DNA from: Bacillus badius NBRC 15713
Lineage (GTDB): Bacteria > Bacillota > Bacilli > Bacillales > Domibacillaceae
NCBI RefSeq assembly: GCF_001591605.1
Contig: NZ_BCVF01000001.1
Coordinates: 1 to 64,000, forward strand
Direction of reading: 5' to 3'
Length of the DNA stretch: 64,000 bases
Made by a program: the position numbers and the translations under genes. Under the pieces are notes generated by a model, which saw only the letters and a program-made list of their open reading frames with translations, was not told the origin of the DNA and ran no database searches. Positions within the stretch are counted from its first letter, which is position 1. Each line of letters opens with the position of its first letter. This document shows, one piece after another, positions 16,874 through 29,404 of this stretch.

Positions 16874-16902
16874 TTGTCAATTGCTTTTCTGGCTGATATA
16901 AT
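16874..16902 (+). promoter_or_regulatory. Sigma-A promoter of lepA
   Basis: TTGTCA and a perfect TATAAT are separated by 17 bases, 45 bases before the lepA start. Confidence 0.88.
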
Positions 16903-16946
16903 CAATCCTAGTATACATGCGCCGACTAACAGGAGTGAAGAAAAAC

Positions 16947-18779
16947 ATGAATAATGAAGAGAAAAAAAGAAGACAAGAGCATATTAGAAACTTCTCGATT
17001 ATTGCTCATATTGACCACGGGAAGTCTACTTTAGCCGATCGGATTCTAGAGTATACAAATGCTCTGTCTGCACGGGAAATGAAAAGCCAGCTGCTCGATT
17101 CCATGGATCTTGAACGCGAGCGGGGAATTACTATTAAATTAAATGCTGTTCAGCTGAAGTATCAGGCAAAGGACGGCGAAGAATATATTTTCCATCTAAT
17201 CGATACACCAGGACATGTCGATTTCACGTATGAAGTGTCCCGCAGCCTGGCTGCCTGTGAAGGGGCGATCCTCGTTGTAGATGCGGCGCAAGGAATTGAG
17301 GCGCAAACGCTTGCGAATGTTTATCTTGCTTTGGATAATGATTTAGAAATCCTTCCAGTTATTAATAAAATTGATTTGCCGGCAGCAGAACCGGAGCGTG
17401 TCCGCCAGGAAGTGGAAGATGTCATCGGTCTTGATGCGTCGGAAGCTGTGCTTGCCTCCGCAAAAGCCGGAATCGGGATTGAGGAAATTCTGGAGCAAAT
17501 TGTGGAAAAGGTTCCTGCTCCTGCAGGAGACCCTTCCGCTCCACTAAAGGCGTTAATCTTTGACTCTTTATATGATGCTTACCGCGGAGTAGTCGCTTAT
17601 ATTCGGGTTGTAGACGGCTCGGTAAAAGCCGGTGATAAGATTAGAATGATGGCTACTGGAAAAGAATTCGAGGTCACTGAAGTCGGTGTATTTACGCCGA
17701 AAGCGACTGTTCGTGATGAGCTGACAGTTGGAGATGTAGGCTTCTTGACGGCTGCCATTAAAAATGTGGGAGATACAAGGGTAGGGGATACGATCACTTC
17801 GGCTCATAATCAGGCTGCCGAAGCGCTGCCTGGATACAGAAAGCTGAATCCAATGGTGTATTGCGGTCTTTATCCGATTGACTCATCCAAGTTCAATGAC
17901 CTGCGTGAAGCGCTGGAAAAGCTTGAACTAAATGATTCGGCGCTGCAATTTGAGCCAGAAACCTCACAAGCTCTGGGCTTTGGCTTCCGCTGCGGGTTCC
18001 TTGGCCTCCTCCATATGGAAATCATCCAAGAGCGAATCGAGCGCGAGTTTAAAATTGATTTGATTACGACAGCGCCAAGCGTTATTTATAAAGTCCGCTT
18101 AACCAATGGGGAAGAAATTAATGTCGATAATCCTTCCAATATGCCGGATCCGCAAAAAATTGATGTTGTGGAAGAGCCGTATGTGAAAGCCTCTATTATG
18201 GTGCCGAACGACTATGTCGGTGCAGTCATGGAGCTTTCCCAGAATAAACGCGGAATCTTTATCGACATGCAATATATGGATGAAAACCGGGTAAATGTAA
18301 TTTATGAAATTCCGCTTTCAGAAATTGTTTATGATTTCTTTGACCAATTAAAATCAAGTACAAAAGGCTACGCCTCTTTTGACTATGAACTGATTGGATA
18401 CAAGCCATCCAAGCTTGTTAAGATGGATATTTTGCTAAATGGCGACAAAGTTGATGCTTTAAGCTTTATCGTCCACCGCGACTTTGCTTATGACCGCGGA
18501 AAAGCCATTGTTGAGAAGCTGAAAAGCCTCATTCCGAGACAGCAATTTGAAGTTCCTGTCCAGGCGGCAATCGGCCAGAAGATTGTTGCGCGGTCAACCA
18601 TTAAATCGATGGGCAAAAACGTTCTCGCTAAATGTTATGGCGGCGATATTTCCCGGAAACGCAAATTGCTAGAGAAGCAAAAAGAAGGGAAAAAGCGGAT
18701 GAAGCAAGTCGGATCAGTTGAAGTGCCGCAAGAGGCCTTTATGGCTGTTCTGAAGATGGATGACGAGAATAATAAATAA
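16947..18779 (+). CDS. lepA: Elongation factor 4 (LepA)
   Basis: Translational GTPase that back-translocates ribosomes and affects 30S biogenesis. The P-loop AHIDHGKST spans 20-28, with DTPGH and NKID downstream. The LepA-specific C-terminal domain ends near [17 protein letters not shown]. From ATG 16947 the product has 610 residues. An earlier in-frame start at 16917 was rejected because AGGAGTG (16931) fits 16947. Confidence 0.97.
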   Translation: MNNEEKKRRQEHIRNFSIIAHIDHGKSTLADRILEYTNALSAREMKSQLLDSMDLERERGITIKLNAVQLKYQAKDGEEYIFHLIDTPGHVDFTYEVSRSLAACEGAILVVDAAQGIEAQTLANVYLALDNDLEILPVINKIDLPAAEPERVRQEVEDVIGLDASEAVLASAKAGIGIEEILEQIVEKVPAPAGDPSAPLKALIFDSLYDAYRGVVAYIRVVDGSVKAGDKIRMMATGKEFEVTEVGVFTPKATVRDELTVGDVGFLTAAIKNVGDTRVGDTITSAHNQAAEALPGYRKLNPMVYCGLYPIDSSKFNDLREALEKLELNDSALQFEPETSQALGFGFRCGFLGLLHMEIIQERIEREFKIDLITTAPSVIYKVRLTNGEEINVDNPSNMPDPQKIDVVEEPYVKASIMVPNDYVGAVMELSQNKRGIFIDMQYMDENRVNVIYEIPLSEIVYDFFDQLKSSTKGYASFDYELIGYKPSKLVKMDILLNGDKVDALSFIVHRDFAYDRGKAIVEKLKSLIPRQQFEVPVQAAIGQKIVARSTIKSMGKNVLAKCYGGDISRKRKLLEKQKEGKKRMKQVGSVEVPQEAFMAVLKMDDENNK

Positions 18780-18787
18780 GGAAATGA

Positions 18788-18818
18788 GAGAGGGAAAGCG
18801 CAGATGCTTCCCCTTTTT
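18788..18818 (+). terminator. Weak terminator or attenuator between lepA and hemW
   Basis: A stem with GAGGGAAAGC against GCTTCCCC contains one bulge and is followed by TTTTT. It ends 33 bases before the hemW start, so partial read-through into hemW is likely. Confidence 0.6.
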
Positions 18819-18851
18819 CTCGTTATTGAACAAACAAAGAGGAGTTTTTAC

Positions 18852-19997
18852 ATGATACGTTCCGCTTACATTCACATTCCTTTCTGCCATCAGATTTGTC
18901 ATTACTGTGATTTTAATAAGGTTTTTTTGAAAAATCAGCCGGTGGAAGACTATATCAAGGCACTGGCCGGCGAGATGAGTATGACGATGGAACGTTATCC
19001 GTCAGACCGGCTTGATACGATCTTTGTCGGCGGCGGCACACCGACGGCTCTCACCGCTGCACAGCTGGATCAGTTGTGCCAGGCCATTCGCAAGCACTTG
19101 CCTTTTGAAAAAGGGGAATTTACATTTGAAGCAAATCCGGGCGATTTAACGCCAGAGAAGCTGGCGGTGCTAAGTGATTATGGAGTGAACCGTTTGAGCC
19201 TTGGGGTCCAGTCTTTTAATGATCAGCTGCTTCAGGCGATTGGCCGCACGCATTCAAGCGCCGATGTGTTTGCCACAGTTGAAAATGCTAAAAAAGCTGG
19301 ATTTTCTAATATAAGCATTGATTTAATTTATGCCTTGCCGGATCAGACGCTGGCGGATTTTCGGGATACTTTGAAGCAGGCCCTGAGCCTGCAACTTCCC
19401 CATTACTCGGCCTACTCACTGATTATCGAACCGAAGACCGTGTTTTATAATTTAATGAGAAAAGATGCATTGCCGCTTCCGAAGGTGGAAACTGAGACAG
19501 CAATGTACGAGCTGCTTGCAGAGGAAATGGCAGCTTCCGGCTTGCAGCAATACGAGATCAGCAACTTTGCCGTCCCTGAGTTTGAAAGCCGTCATAATCT
19601 TGTATACTGGAATAATGAATACTATTATGGATTCGGAGCGGGAGCCCATTCTTATATGGAAGGGATCAGGCGCTCCAATCACGGTCCGTTGAAAAAATAT
19701 ATGGCCCCTATACAGGAGGGCCGCCTCCCTTGGCTTCATGAAAATAAGCTTTCTGAGAAAGAGAAGATGGAAGAGGAGATGTTTCTTGGTCTTCGAAAGA
19801 CAGCAGGCGTGTCAGCCGTCCGTTTTGAAGAGAAATTTGGCCGGTCCCCTCAATCTTTATTCGGGAAGCCGATAGCAGAAATGACGGCCAGAGGACTGCT
19901 CACAGCAGATAAAGACGGGTCCATCCGCCTGACAGCACAGGGAAAACTGTTAGGGAATGAAGTATTCCAAGCATTTTTGCTTGCTGAAGAAAAATAA
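18852..19997 (+). CDS. hemW: Heme chaperone HemW (radical SAM)
   Basis: A radical SAM protein related to coproporphyrinogen dehydrogenase HemN. The cluster motif is CxxxCxxC (C12, C16, C19), followed by GGGTPTAL near 60. The short N-terminus before the motif is the HemW type, so heme delivery rather than oxidation is the likely role; B. subtilis databases long called it hemN. From ATG 18852, fixed by GGAG, the product has 381 residues. An earlier in-frame ATG at 18804 lies inside the terminator stem region. Confidence 0.92.
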   Translation: MIRSAYIHIPFCHQICHYCDFNKVFLKNQPVEDYIKALAGEMSMTMERYPSDRLDTIFVGGGTPTALTAAQLDQLCQAIRKHLPFEKGEFTFEANPGDLTPEKLAVLSDYGVNRLSLGVQSFNDQLLQAIGRTHSSADVFATVENAKKAGFSNISIDLIYALPDQTLADFRDTLKQALSLQLPHYSAYSLIIEPKTVFYNLMRKDALPLPKVETETAMYELLAEEMAASGLQQYEISNFAVPEFESRHNLVYWNNEYYYGFGAGAHSYMEGIRRSNHGPLKKYMAPIQEGRLPWLHENKLSEKEKMEEEMFLGLRKTAGVSAVRFEEKFGRSPQSLFGKPIAEMTARGLLTADKDGSIRLTAQGKLLGNEVFQAFLLAEEK

Positions 19998-20024
19998 CAG
20001 AGCAGGATAATCGGTGCTCTGTCG

Positions 20025-20052
20025 TTGACATTAACCGCCGATTTTGATAATT
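20025..20052 (+). promoter_or_regulatory. Sigma-A promoter of hrcA
   Basis: A perfect TTGACA (20025-20030) is followed by GATAAT at 15 bases or TAATTT at 17 bases. CIRCE begins about a dozen bases further on, covering the transcription start. A hairpin (CAGAGCA/TGCTCTG, 19998-20022) just upstream may end hemW messages. Confidence 0.7.
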
Positions 20053-20063
20053 TATTTATAGAT

Positions 20064-20090
20064 TTAGCACTCATAACAAGCGAGTGCTAA
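20064..20090 (+). promoter_or_regulatory. CIRCE operator
   Basis: A perfect inverted repeat, TTAGCACTC-N9-GAGTGCTAA, the binding site of HrcA. It lies 15 bases before the hrcA start, overlapping the leader. It should repress hrcA-grpE-dnaK and release on heat shock. No second CIRCE was seen before dnaK or dnaJ. Confidence 0.98.
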
Positions 20091-20105
20091 CAGAGGTGAT
20101 CAACG

Positions 20106-21134
20106 ATGTTAACCGATCGTCAACTTTTTATTTTGCAAATAATTATTGATGATTTCATTCGATCTGCTCAGCCGGTCGGCTCCCGCAGCCTCGCAGAAAA
20201 AGAAGAAATAACATTTAGCTCGGCTACGATCCGCAATGACATGGCGGAGCTGGAGAACCTTGGCTTCATCGAGAAGCCCCATACATCCTCGGGGCGTGTG
20301 CCGTCAGAAAGAGGCTACCGCTATTATGTAGATCATTTGCTGCGGCCCAAAAAGCTGAACTATCAGGAAGTAGAGACGATCAACTCTATCTTCGGCGGAC
20401 GCATTTATGAGCTTGAGAAAATTGTACAGAAATCAGCGGAGATTTTATCGGAACTGACCAATTACACGGCCATCGTGTTAGGGCCGGAATTAAAGGATAA
20501 TAAGCTGAAGAAGCTGCAAATTGTGCCGCTTGGCCAAGATGCCGCTGTGGCGATTATCGTGACAGATACTGGCCATGTGGAAAATCGGACGTTTACTTTG
20601 CCGGAGCGGGTGCATCCTTCCGATATTGAAAAGATGGTCAATATCTTAAATGAAAAGCTTATTGGTGTACCTCTTTCTGAGCTGCATGATAAATTATATA
20701 AAGAAATTGTTGTATTGCTTCGCCGGCACATTCAAAACCATGATGCCTTGCTGGCGATGTTTACGCAAGCTGTTGATTTGCATGCGAATGAAAAACTATT
20801 CTTCGGCGGCAAAACAAAGATTTTGAATCAGCCGGAATTTCATGATGTGGAGAAAATCCGGCTAGTGATGAACATGATTGATCAGGAAGAAGGGATCTAT
20901 CGCCTGATCAGCGGTGTTCCTGCCGGCATTCAAGTCAAGATCGGCAAAGAAAATAAAAATGCTGCTATGCAGCACTGCAGCTTGATCACCGCTTCTTATT
21001 CCGTCGGCAATGAACAAGTCGGAACGATTGCGATCCTTGGCCCGACGAGAATGGAATACTCGCGCGTCATCAGTCTTGTTGACTTTTTAAGCCATGATAT
21101 GACCAAAGCGTTAACTAATTTTTATCATAGCTGA
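20106..21134 (+). CDS. hrcA: Heat-inducible transcription repressor HrcA
   Basis: Dimeric repressor that binds CIRCE and needs GroEL to stay active. The N-terminal winged helix contains [22 protein letters not shown]. The GAF-like dimerisation core and the C-terminal [17 protein letters not shown] follow. Length is 342 residues. AGAGGTGAT precedes the ATG. It leads the chaperone operon and controls its own synthesis. Confidence 0.97.
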   Translation: MLTDRQLFILQIIIDDFIRSAQPVGSRSLAEKEEITFSSATIRNDMAELENLGFIEKPHTSSGRVPSERGYRYYVDHLLRPKKLNYQEVETINSIFGGRIYELEKIVQKSAEILSELTNYTAIVLGPELKDNKLKKLQIVPLGQDAAVAIIVTDTGHVENRTFTLPERVHPSDIEKMVNILNEKLIGVPLSELHDKLYKEIVVLLRRHIQNHDALLAMFTQAVDLHANEKLFFGGKTKILNQPEFHDVEKIRLVMNMIDQEEGIYRLISGVPAGIQVKIGKENKNAAMQHCSLITASYSVGNEQVGTIAILGPTRMEYSRVISLVDFLSHDMTKALTNFYHS

Positions 21135-21146
21135 AGTGGAGCAGGC

Positions 21147-21174
21147 GGAAATTAGCGATTTTTGGCTAATTTCC
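21147..21174 (+). promoter_or_regulatory. Hairpin between hrcA and grpE
   Basis: GGAAATTAGC pairs perfectly with GCTAATTTCC around an 8-base loop. The tail TTCTCTTTG is only partly T-rich. In B. subtilis the dnaK operon mRNA is processed between hrcA and grpE. This hairpin is a candidate for that processing or for partial termination. Confidence 0.65.
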
Positions 21175-21238
21175 TTCTCTTTGTGCAAAAAGCGAGAAGG
21201 GTCCGTCCTCCCTTTATTCTTTAAAGGAGGTGAAACGA

Positions 21239-23673
<2,435 letters not shown>

Positions 23674-23701
23674 TTTCGCGTACGTCTGCCTTTCAGACAT
23701 T

Positions 23702-23742
23702 GAAAAGTCAAAGTCAGGGGTTTCTTGGCTTTGGCTTTTTTC
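23702..23742 (+). terminator. Terminator after dnaK
   Basis: AAAGTCAAAGTCA pairs with TGGCTTTGGCTTT, allowing G-U pairs, around a 9-base loop. A T run follows. It separates the CIRCE-controlled genes from dnaJ, at least partly. Confidence 0.8.
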
Positions 23743-23753
23743 AATGAATAATG

Positions 23754-23783
23754 TTCACTATTGCTAAGCAATTATGTTAAAAT
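23754..23783 (+). promoter_or_regulatory. Possible sigma-A promoter of dnaJ
   Basis: TTCACT and TAAAAT are separated by 18 bases (four and five matches). It lies between the dnaK terminator and dnaJ, so dnaJ may also be expressed independently of HrcA. Confidence 0.5.
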
Positions 23784-23821
23784 AGCCTTTATGTGAAATG
23801 AGTCGGGGAGTGGGCAATGAT

Positions 23822-24934
23822 ATGAGTAAACGAGATTATTATGAAGTGCTCGGCGTTGAAAAAGACGCCTCAAAAGAGGAAATAAAAAAAGCATACCGGA
23901 AGCTTTCTAAAAAATATCATCCTGATATTAATAAAGAAGCTGGTGCAGATGAGAAGTTTAAGGAAATAAAGGAAGCATATGAAGTATTAAGCGATGATCA
24001 AAAGAAAGCGCAATATGACCGATTTGGCCATACTGATCCGAATCAAGGATTTGGCGGACAGGACTTTGGCGGATTCGGCGGGTTTGAAGACATTTTCAGT
24101 ACGTTTTTCGGCGGCGGCCGCAGAAGAGATCCGAACGCTCCGCGGCAGGGAGCCGACTTGCAATATACAATGACCATCAGCTTTGAAGACGCTGTATTCG
24201 GCAAAGAAACGGATATTCAAATTCCTAAAGAAGAAACGTGCGACACATGTCAGGGAACAGGCGCTAAGCCGGGAACGACTCCGGAAACGTGCAGCCACTG
24301 CCACGGCACCGGCGAGTTAAACGTTGAACAAAACACACCGTTTGGCCGCATCGTTAACCGGCGGTCATGTCCTTATTGCCACGGCACCGGCAGTCTAATT
24401 AAAGACAAATGCGCGACTTGCGGCGGGGATGGGGCAGTTACGAAAAACAAAAAAATTCATGTGAAAATCCCGGCAGGCATTGATGATGGCCAGCAGCTGC
24501 GCGTAGCAGGACAGGGTGAAGCTGGAATCAATGGCGGACCGGCAGGAGACTTATTCATTGTTTTCCGCGTGCTTCCTCACGAGCTGTTCGAGCGGGAAGG
24601 TGACGACATTTATTGTGAAATTCCAATCACCTTTGTTCAATCAGCGCTCGGAGACGAAATTGAAGTGCCAACCATTCACGGTAAAGTCAAGCTGAAGGTG
24701 CCGGCTGGAACGCAAACGGATACAAAATTCCGCCTGCGCGGAAAGGGTGTCCCTAATGTGCGCGGCTACGGTACAGGCGATCAGCATATTCGAGTGAAAG
24801 TCATTACTCCAACGAAGTTAACGGAGAAGCAAAAGCATTTGCTGCGAGAGTTTGCTGAAGTAAGCGGCGAAGTGCTGGATGAGCAGGAGAACAGCTTTTT
24901 TGATAAAGTGAAACGTGCGTTAAAGCGCGACTAA
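23822..24934 (+). CDS. dnaJ: Chaperone DnaJ (Hsp40)
   Basis: Co-chaperone that stimulates DnaK ATPase. The J domain carries HPD at 33-35. A Gly/Phe-rich region follows near 70-90. Four zinc-binding CxxCxGxG repeats come next ([32 protein letters not shown]), then the C-terminal substrate domains. From ATG 23822 the product has 370 residues; GGGGAG is just upstream. The open frame begins eight codons earlier without support. Confidence 0.97.
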   Translation: MSKRDYYEVLGVEKDASKEEIKKAYRKLSKKYHPDINKEAGADEKFKEIKEAYEVLSDDQKKAQYDRFGHTDPNQGFGGQDFGGFGGFEDIFSTFFGGGRRRDPNAPRQGADLQYTMTISFEDAVFGKETDIQIPKEETCDTCQGTGAKPGTTPETCSHCHGTGELNVEQNTPFGRIVNRRSCPYCHGTGSLIKDKCATCGGDGAVTKNKKIHVKIPAGIDDGQQLRVAGQGEAGINGGPAGDLFIVFRVLPHELFEREGDDIYCEIPITFVQSALGDEIEVPTIHGKVKLKVPAGTQTDTKFRLRGKGVPNVRGYGTGDQHIRVKVITPTKLTEKQKHLLREFAEVSGEVLDEQENSFFDKVKRALKRD

Positions 24935-24956
24935 ATGAGAATGGAGCTGGCAATAC

Positions 24957-25898
24957 GTGAAGTGGTCTGAGATTAGTATTCAAACAACGAATGAAGCCGT
25001 GGAACCAATTTCAAACATTTTGCATGAGGCAGGTGCGAGCGGAGTTGTCATTGAGGATCCAGTGGAACTGATCAGAGAAAGGGAAGATCAGTTCGGTGAA
25101 ATTTATGAGCTCAATCCTCAAGATTATCCGGAAGAAGGCATTGTAATTGTGAAAGCTTATTTGCCTGTTAACAGCTTTCTCGCTGAAACAGCGGAAGGGA
25201 TCGAAGAATCGATCAAAAACCTGTCCAGTTACGGAATTGATATTGGCCGCAATGAAGTGAAAATCACGGAAGTACATGAAGAAGATTGGGCAACAGCTTG
25301 GAAGCAATACTATCATCCGGTTAAAATCTCTGAAAAATTCACTATTGTGCCAACCTGGGAGCAATATGAACCTGTCAGTACGGATGAGCTCATTATTGAG
25401 CTCGACCCGGGAATGGCCTTTGGCACAGGAACGCACCCAACAACGGTGATGTGCCTGCAAGCGCTGGAGCGTTACGTCCATCCGGGAGATTATGTGGTTG
25501 ATGTCGGCACGGGCTCTGGGGTTCTTAGCATTGGGGCGGCCATGCTTGGAGCTGAAAGAGTAACAGCTCTTGATTTAGATGAAGTCGCTGTTGAAGCCGC
25601 GAAAGAGAACATCCGCTTAAACAAGGTCGAAGAAAAAGTAACGGTATTGCACAATAACCTGCTTGACGGCATTACTGAACAGGCCGATGTTGTGGTCGCC
25701 AACATACTTGCTGAGGTCATCCTTTCGTTTACAGGGGATGTGGCTAAAAAGGTGAAAACCGGCGGATACTTTATTTCATCAGGAATTATCGGACAAAAGA
25801 AAGAGCAAGTGAAAGAAGCCGTGCAGGCAGTTGGATTTGAGGTAGAAGAAACGGTTCTTATGGAAGACTGGGTGGCCATTATCGCCAGAAAGAAATAA
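24957..25898 (+). CDS. prmA: Ribosomal protein L11 methyltransferase
   Basis: Methylates L11 at several amino groups using SAM. The N-terminal substrate-recognition domain is followed by the methyltransferase fold with [14 protein letters not shown] and the SAM loop [13 protein letters not shown] near 181-193. NILAEVI is the NxxA-type motif. The GTG start has GGAGCTGG upstream. The 22-base gap to dnaJ suggests cotranscription. Length is 313 residues. Confidence 0.95.
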   Translation: MKWSEISIQTTNEAVEPISNILHEAGASGVVIEDPVELIREREDQFGEIYELNPQDYPEEGIVIVKAYLPVNSFLAETAEGIEESIKNLSSYGIDIGRNEVKITEVHEEDWATAWKQYYHPVKISEKFTIVPTWEQYEPVSTDELIIELDPGMAFGTGTHPTTVMCLQALERYVHPGDYVVDVGTGSGVLSIGAAMLGAERVTALDLDEVAVEAAKENIRLNKVEEKVTVLHNNLLDGITEQADVVVANILAEVILSFTGDVAKKVKTGGYFISSGIIGQKKEQVKEAVQAVGFEVEETVLMEDWVAIIARKK

Positions 25899-25962
25899 GG
25901 AACCGAACAATGAGGCAATGGATTTTCAACAGAACGATATTTTGGCAGACGGGGTGACAGCT

Positions 25963-26715
25963 GTGCAGCGATATTTTTTAAATGACAAGCCGGACAATGA
26001 TGAAAGAGTAACAATTACGGAAGAAGACTTCTATCATTTGGCGCGTGTGATGCGTGCGAAAGAAGGAGACAGGATTGCTGTCGTTTTTCCTGATGGAAGA
26101 TCAGCAGAAGCAGAGATTAAAGAAGTTTCCGCCGACTGTGCCCTCGCCTTTATTGTGGAATGGCTGCATGATGAAAAAGAGCTGCCGGTAGCTGTCACGA
26201 TTGCGAGCGGCTTGCCGAAAGGGGATAAACTCGAACTCGTTATTCAAAAGGGAACCGAGCTTGGCGCAAGCAAGTTTGTCCCTTTTCATGCGGATCGCTC
26301 CATCGTTAAATGGGATGAGAAAAAAGCTGCGAAAAAGACGGAACGCTGGGCAAAGATTGCCAAAGAAGCGGCGGAACAATCGCAGCGGAACCGCGTGCCG
26401 GAAGTGAATGTTCCGGTGAATTTTCAAGAATTAATTCGAATTGGAGAACAGTATCCATTTAAATTATATGCGTTTGAAGAAGAAAGCAAAAAGGGGGAGA
26501 AGACGGCGTTTCATCACTTGTTGAGTGAAATGAAGCCGGGCGACGAACTGCTGATTGTTTTTGGGCCGGAAGGCGGAATTTCAGAGAAGGAAGCAGAAAA
26601 GCTAAAGAGCAGCGGATTTGTTCCATGCGGGCTCGGGCCGCGGATTCTACGGACGGAAACGGCGCCTCTTTACGCTTTGTCTGCAATCTCCTACCATTTT
26701 GAACTAATGAGGTGA
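25963..26715 (+). CDS. rsmE: 16S rRNA (uracil1498-N3)-methyltransferase RsmE
   Basis: SPOUT-class enzyme methylating U1498 of 16S rRNA; yqeU in B. subtilis. An N-terminal PUA-like domain is followed by the knotted domain with ASGLPKGDKLE, IVFGPEGGIS and GLGPRILRTETAPLYAL. The start is GTG 25963 (giving MQRYFLND), which has GGGGTGAC upstream and matches homologues; an ATG 15 codons earlier overlaps nothing supportive. Length is 250 residues. Confidence 0.93.
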   Translation: MQRYFLNDKPDNDERVTITEEDFYHLARVMRAKEGDRIAVVFPDGRSAEAEIKEVSADCALAFIVEWLHDEKELPVAVTIASGLPKGDKLELVIQKGTELGASKFVPFHADRSIVKWDEKKAAKKTERWAKIAKEAAEQSQRNRVPEVNVPVNFQELIRIGEQYPFKLYAFEEESKKGEKTAFHHLLSEMKPGDELLIVFGPEGGISEKEAEKLKSSGFVPCGLGPRILRTETAPLYALSAISYHFELMR

Positions 26716-26720
26716 CGATT

Positions 26721-28064
26721 ATGCCTACAGTGGCATTCCAAACACTTGGATGTAAAGTAAATCATTATGAAACGGAAGCCATCTGGCAGCTGTTTAAAGG
26801 CCAGGGTTATGACCGTGTAGAATTCGAATCGACTGCAGACGTGTATGTTATTAATACATGTACAGTAACAAATACGGGGGACAAAAAAAGCCGCCAGGTG
26901 ATCCGGCGCGCCGTACGTAAAAACCCTGATGCGGTAATCTGTGTAACCGGCTGTTATGCGCAAACATCTCCGGCAGAAATTATGGCGATTCCCGGAGTAG
27001 ATGTTGTGGTTGGTACACAAGACCGCACAAAAATGCTGGAATACATCGAACAGTATAAAAGAGAACGCCAGCCTATCAATGGTGTCGGCAATATTATGAA
27101 AAACCGTGTATATGAAGAGCTGGACGTTCCGGCTTTTACAGACCGTACACGCGCTTCCCTGAAAATTCAGGAGGGCTGTAATAACTTTTGCACGTTCTGC
27201 ATTATTCCGTGGGCGCGTGGTTTGATGCGCTCCCGCGACCCTGAAGAAGTCATTCGCCAGGCTCAGCAGCTAGTGGACGCCGGATACAAAGAAATCGTTC
27301 TGACGGGTATTCATACCGGCGGATATGGTTCCGATATGAAGGACTATAATTTAGCGATGCTGCTCACAGATCTGGAACAAAAAGTTAAAGGCCTTAAGCG
27401 CATCCGGATTTCTTCTATCGAAGCGAGCCAATTGACTGATGAAGTAATTGAAGTAATTGACCGTTCCAATATCGTGGTCAGACATCTGCATGTACCGCTT
27501 CAATCTGGCTCCAACACAGTGTTAAAGAGAATGCGGCGCAAATATACGATGGAGTTTTTCGCTGACCGTTTAAACCGTCTGAAGGAAGCTCTTCCAGGTC
27601 TGGCGGTTACTTCAGACGTCATTGTCGGCTTCCCTGGCGAGACAGAAGAAGAATTCATGGAAACGTATCATTTTATTAAAGAACATAAATTTTCTGAGCT
27701 TCATGTGTTCCCATATTCCAAACGGACAGGCACGCCGGCAGCACGTATGGATGATCAAATTGATGAAGAAGTGAAAAATGAGCGGGTTCACCGTTTAATC
27801 GCTCTTTCCGACCAGTTGGCTAAAGAATATGCTTCTCGTTTTGAAGGAGAAGTGCTGGAGGTCATCCCTGAAGAGCCGTTTAAAGAAGGCTCTGAAGAAG
27901 GCTTGTATACTGGGTATACCGATAACTATTTAAAGGTAGTGTTCCCGGCTACAGAAGAAATGGTTGGCCAGCTTGTGAAAGTAAAAATTACAAAAGCCGG
28001 TTATCCGTTCAATGAAGGACAATTCGTTCGGGTAATGGATGAAGAGTTAAACCCGACAGTTTAA
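26721..28064 (+). CDS. mtaB: tRNA (N6-threonylcarbamoyladenosine37-C2)-methylthiotransferase MtaB
   Basis: Adds a methylthio group to t6A37 of tRNAs. It has an N-terminal UPF0004 domain with three cluster cysteines (C11, then NTCTVTN and TGCYAQ). The radical SAM motif CNNFCTFC begins near 152, and a C-terminal TRAM domain binds tRNA. ATG 26721 follows GAGGTGAC. The 447-residue protein is nearly colinear with B. subtilis YqeV. Confidence 0.97.
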   Translation: MPTVAFQTLGCKVNHYETEAIWQLFKGQGYDRVEFESTADVYVINTCTVTNTGDKKSRQVIRRAVRKNPDAVICVTGCYAQTSPAEIMAIPGVDVVVGTQDRTKMLEYIEQYKRERQPINGVGNIMKNRVYEELDVPAFTDRTRASLKIQEGCNNFCTFCIIPWARGLMRSRDPEEVIRQAQQLVDAGYKEIVLTGIHTGGYGSDMKDYNLAMLLTDLEQKVKGLKRIRISSIEASQLTDEVIEVIDRSNIVVRHLHVPLQSGSNTVLKRMRRKYTMEFFADRLNRLKEALPGLAVTSDVIVGFPGETEEEFMETYHFIKEHKFSELHVFPYSKRTGTPAARMDDQIDEEVKNERVHRLIALSDQLAKEYASRFEGEVLEVIPEEPFKEGSEEGLYTGYTDNYLKVVFPATEEMVGQLVKVKITKAGYPFNEGQFVRVMDEELNPTV

Positions 28065-28105
28065 TAACAGAACAAAGCCTTTCATGCGAAGTGCATCAAG
28101 GGCTC

Positions 28106-28156
28106 AGACCGCGGACCAACTCAATGAAATTGAAGTTGGTCCGCGGTCTTTTTATT
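28106..28156 (+). terminator. Terminator after mtaB
   Basis: A 16-bp perfect stem (AGACCGCGGACCAACT and its complement), extended by a partial match in the loop, precedes TTTTTATTTT. It closes the dnaJ-prmA-rsmE-mtaB unit. Confidence 0.95.
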
Positions 28157-28159
28157 TTC

Positions 28160-28346
28160 TTGCGGATGGGTTCTGTTGCTTTCCATTCCAGGCGCTTCGC
28201 TTTCCGCGGGGCGGGCGGTGAGCCTCCTCGGCCCCCAAGCGCCTGCGGGGTCTCCCCTGTCCCGCTGCTCCCGCCGGAGTCTGCGCGCCTTTTGTTCCGA
28301 TCAACAGGGTGTATAAAGTTAGGGTAGACCTACAAAACGCTTGGTA
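28160..28346. repeat. Dispersed GC-rich intergenic repeat, copy B
   Basis: GC-rich block starting near GGGTTCTGTTGCTTTCC and including CTTTCCGCGGGG and GCCTGCGGGGTCTC. Its right part (28247-28344) aligns gap-free with copy A at the window start, in the same orientation. Internal GC-rich words recur in inverted form, so stems are possible. No coding capacity resembling a known protein was seen. Boundaries are approximate. Confidence 0.78.
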
Positions 28347-28585
28347 GGATGGAAGAGATGGACCCAGGAGTGAGCCGTTTAAGCATTTTTCCCATTCTGA
28401 ACCTCTTTTGTGGGCAAACTGGGCCTTTTATGCAAAAGTGTATGAAAGGCTTTTAAATTCGCGGAAAAAGGGTATGGTAAGAGAAAATAAAGGTGAAAGT
28501 TTCTAAAGTAACTCGCCATTTTACTGATTCGATGGTACGATAGGAAAAGAGGTACGTACAACTTGTTGAAAAGGAGATAAGTCAC
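28347..28585. other. deoC upstream region
   Basis: No gene is seen. The part near 28440-28480 has AT-rich words that could make a weak promoter (TATGGT with a poor -35). I cannot define one with confidence, and I saw no clear DeoR operator. Confidence 0.5.
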
Positions 28586-29269
28586 TTGATAACAGATCAA
28601 TTTGGAGATGTAGCAAAAATCATTGACCATACGTTATTAAAACCGGAAACGACAAAGGATCAGGTGAAGAAGCTTTGCGAGGAAGCAAGAGCCTATGAAT
28701 TTGCTTCCGTCTGCATTAATCCTGTCTGGGTTGCTTATGCGAGTGAGCAGCTGCAAGGCACAAAAGTAAAAGTATGCACGGTCATCGGTTTTCCGCTCGG
28801 AGCGACAACCTCCACAGTGAAAGCTTTTGAAACAAAAGAAGCGATTGAAAACGGCGCAACAGAAGTGGACATGGTGATTAATATCGGCGCTTTAAAAGCC
28901 GGCGATGATGAAACGGTGTTAAAAGACATTCAAGCAGTAACCGCCTCTGCGCGCGGAAAGGCACTGACAAAAGTCATCATTGAAACGAGTCTGTTAACGG
29001 ATGAAGAGAAGGAGCGGGCTTGCCGATTGGCGGTTGAAGCCGGCGCTGATTATGTAAAAACATCTACTGGGTTTTCTACAGGAGGAGCGACAGAAGAAGA
29101 TATTCGCTTCATGAGAAATACAGTCGGCCCGGATATCGGGGTGAAAGCTTCCGGAGGCGTTCGCAGCCAAGAGGACGCCTTGAACATGATCAAGGCTGGA
29201 GCGACAAGAATTGGAGCCAGCTCAGGCGTTCAAATCGTTCAAGGGCTCAAAGGCACGTCAGATTATTAA
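28586..29269 (+). CDS. deoC: Deoxyribose-phosphate aldolase
   Basis: Class I aldolase splitting 2-deoxyribose-5-phosphate into glyceraldehyde-3-phosphate and acetaldehyde. The Schiff-base lysine is K158 in YVKTSTGF, with D95 in EVDMVINIG. Length is 227 residues. The TTG start is supported by AAGGAG nine bases upstream. In B. subtilis deoC is in an operon with nupC and pdp elsewhere. Here it stands alone between mtaB and rpsU. Confidence 0.95.
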   Translation: MITDQFGDVAKIIDHTLLKPETTKDQVKKLCEEARAYEFASVCINPVWVAYASEQLQGTKVKVCTVIGFPLGATTSTVKAFETKEAIENGATEVDMVINIGALKAGDDETVLKDIQAVTASARGKALTKVIIETSLLTDEEKERACRLAVEAGADYVKTSTGFSTGGATEEDIRFMRNTVGPDIGVKASGGVRSQEDALNMIKAGATRIGASSGVQIVQGLKGTSDY

Positions 29270-29308
29270 AAGTCCGCATAAACATATTGGTGGTTAAAAA
29301 GGAATTTC

Positions 29309-29337
29309 TTGACCGTCATACCGGCTTGTATTATAAT
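29309..29337 (+). promoter_or_regulatory. Strong sigma-A promoter of rpsU
   Basis: TTGACC and a perfect TATAAT are separated by exactly 17 bases. The leader is about 60 bases and contains a small TCCGTTACGGA dyad. Confidence 0.92.
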
Positions 29338-29404
29338 TATTTGGTACATGGAATTTCCGTTACGGAACATGTAATCGTAAGTGTTCGGAGGGAGGGAAAG
29401 AGAT

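Noticed and set aside
25490-26014. 174-codon minus-strand ORF opposite prmA
   Set aside because: It lies within prmA and the start of rsmE, with low-complexity Ser/Thr content typical of antisense frames.
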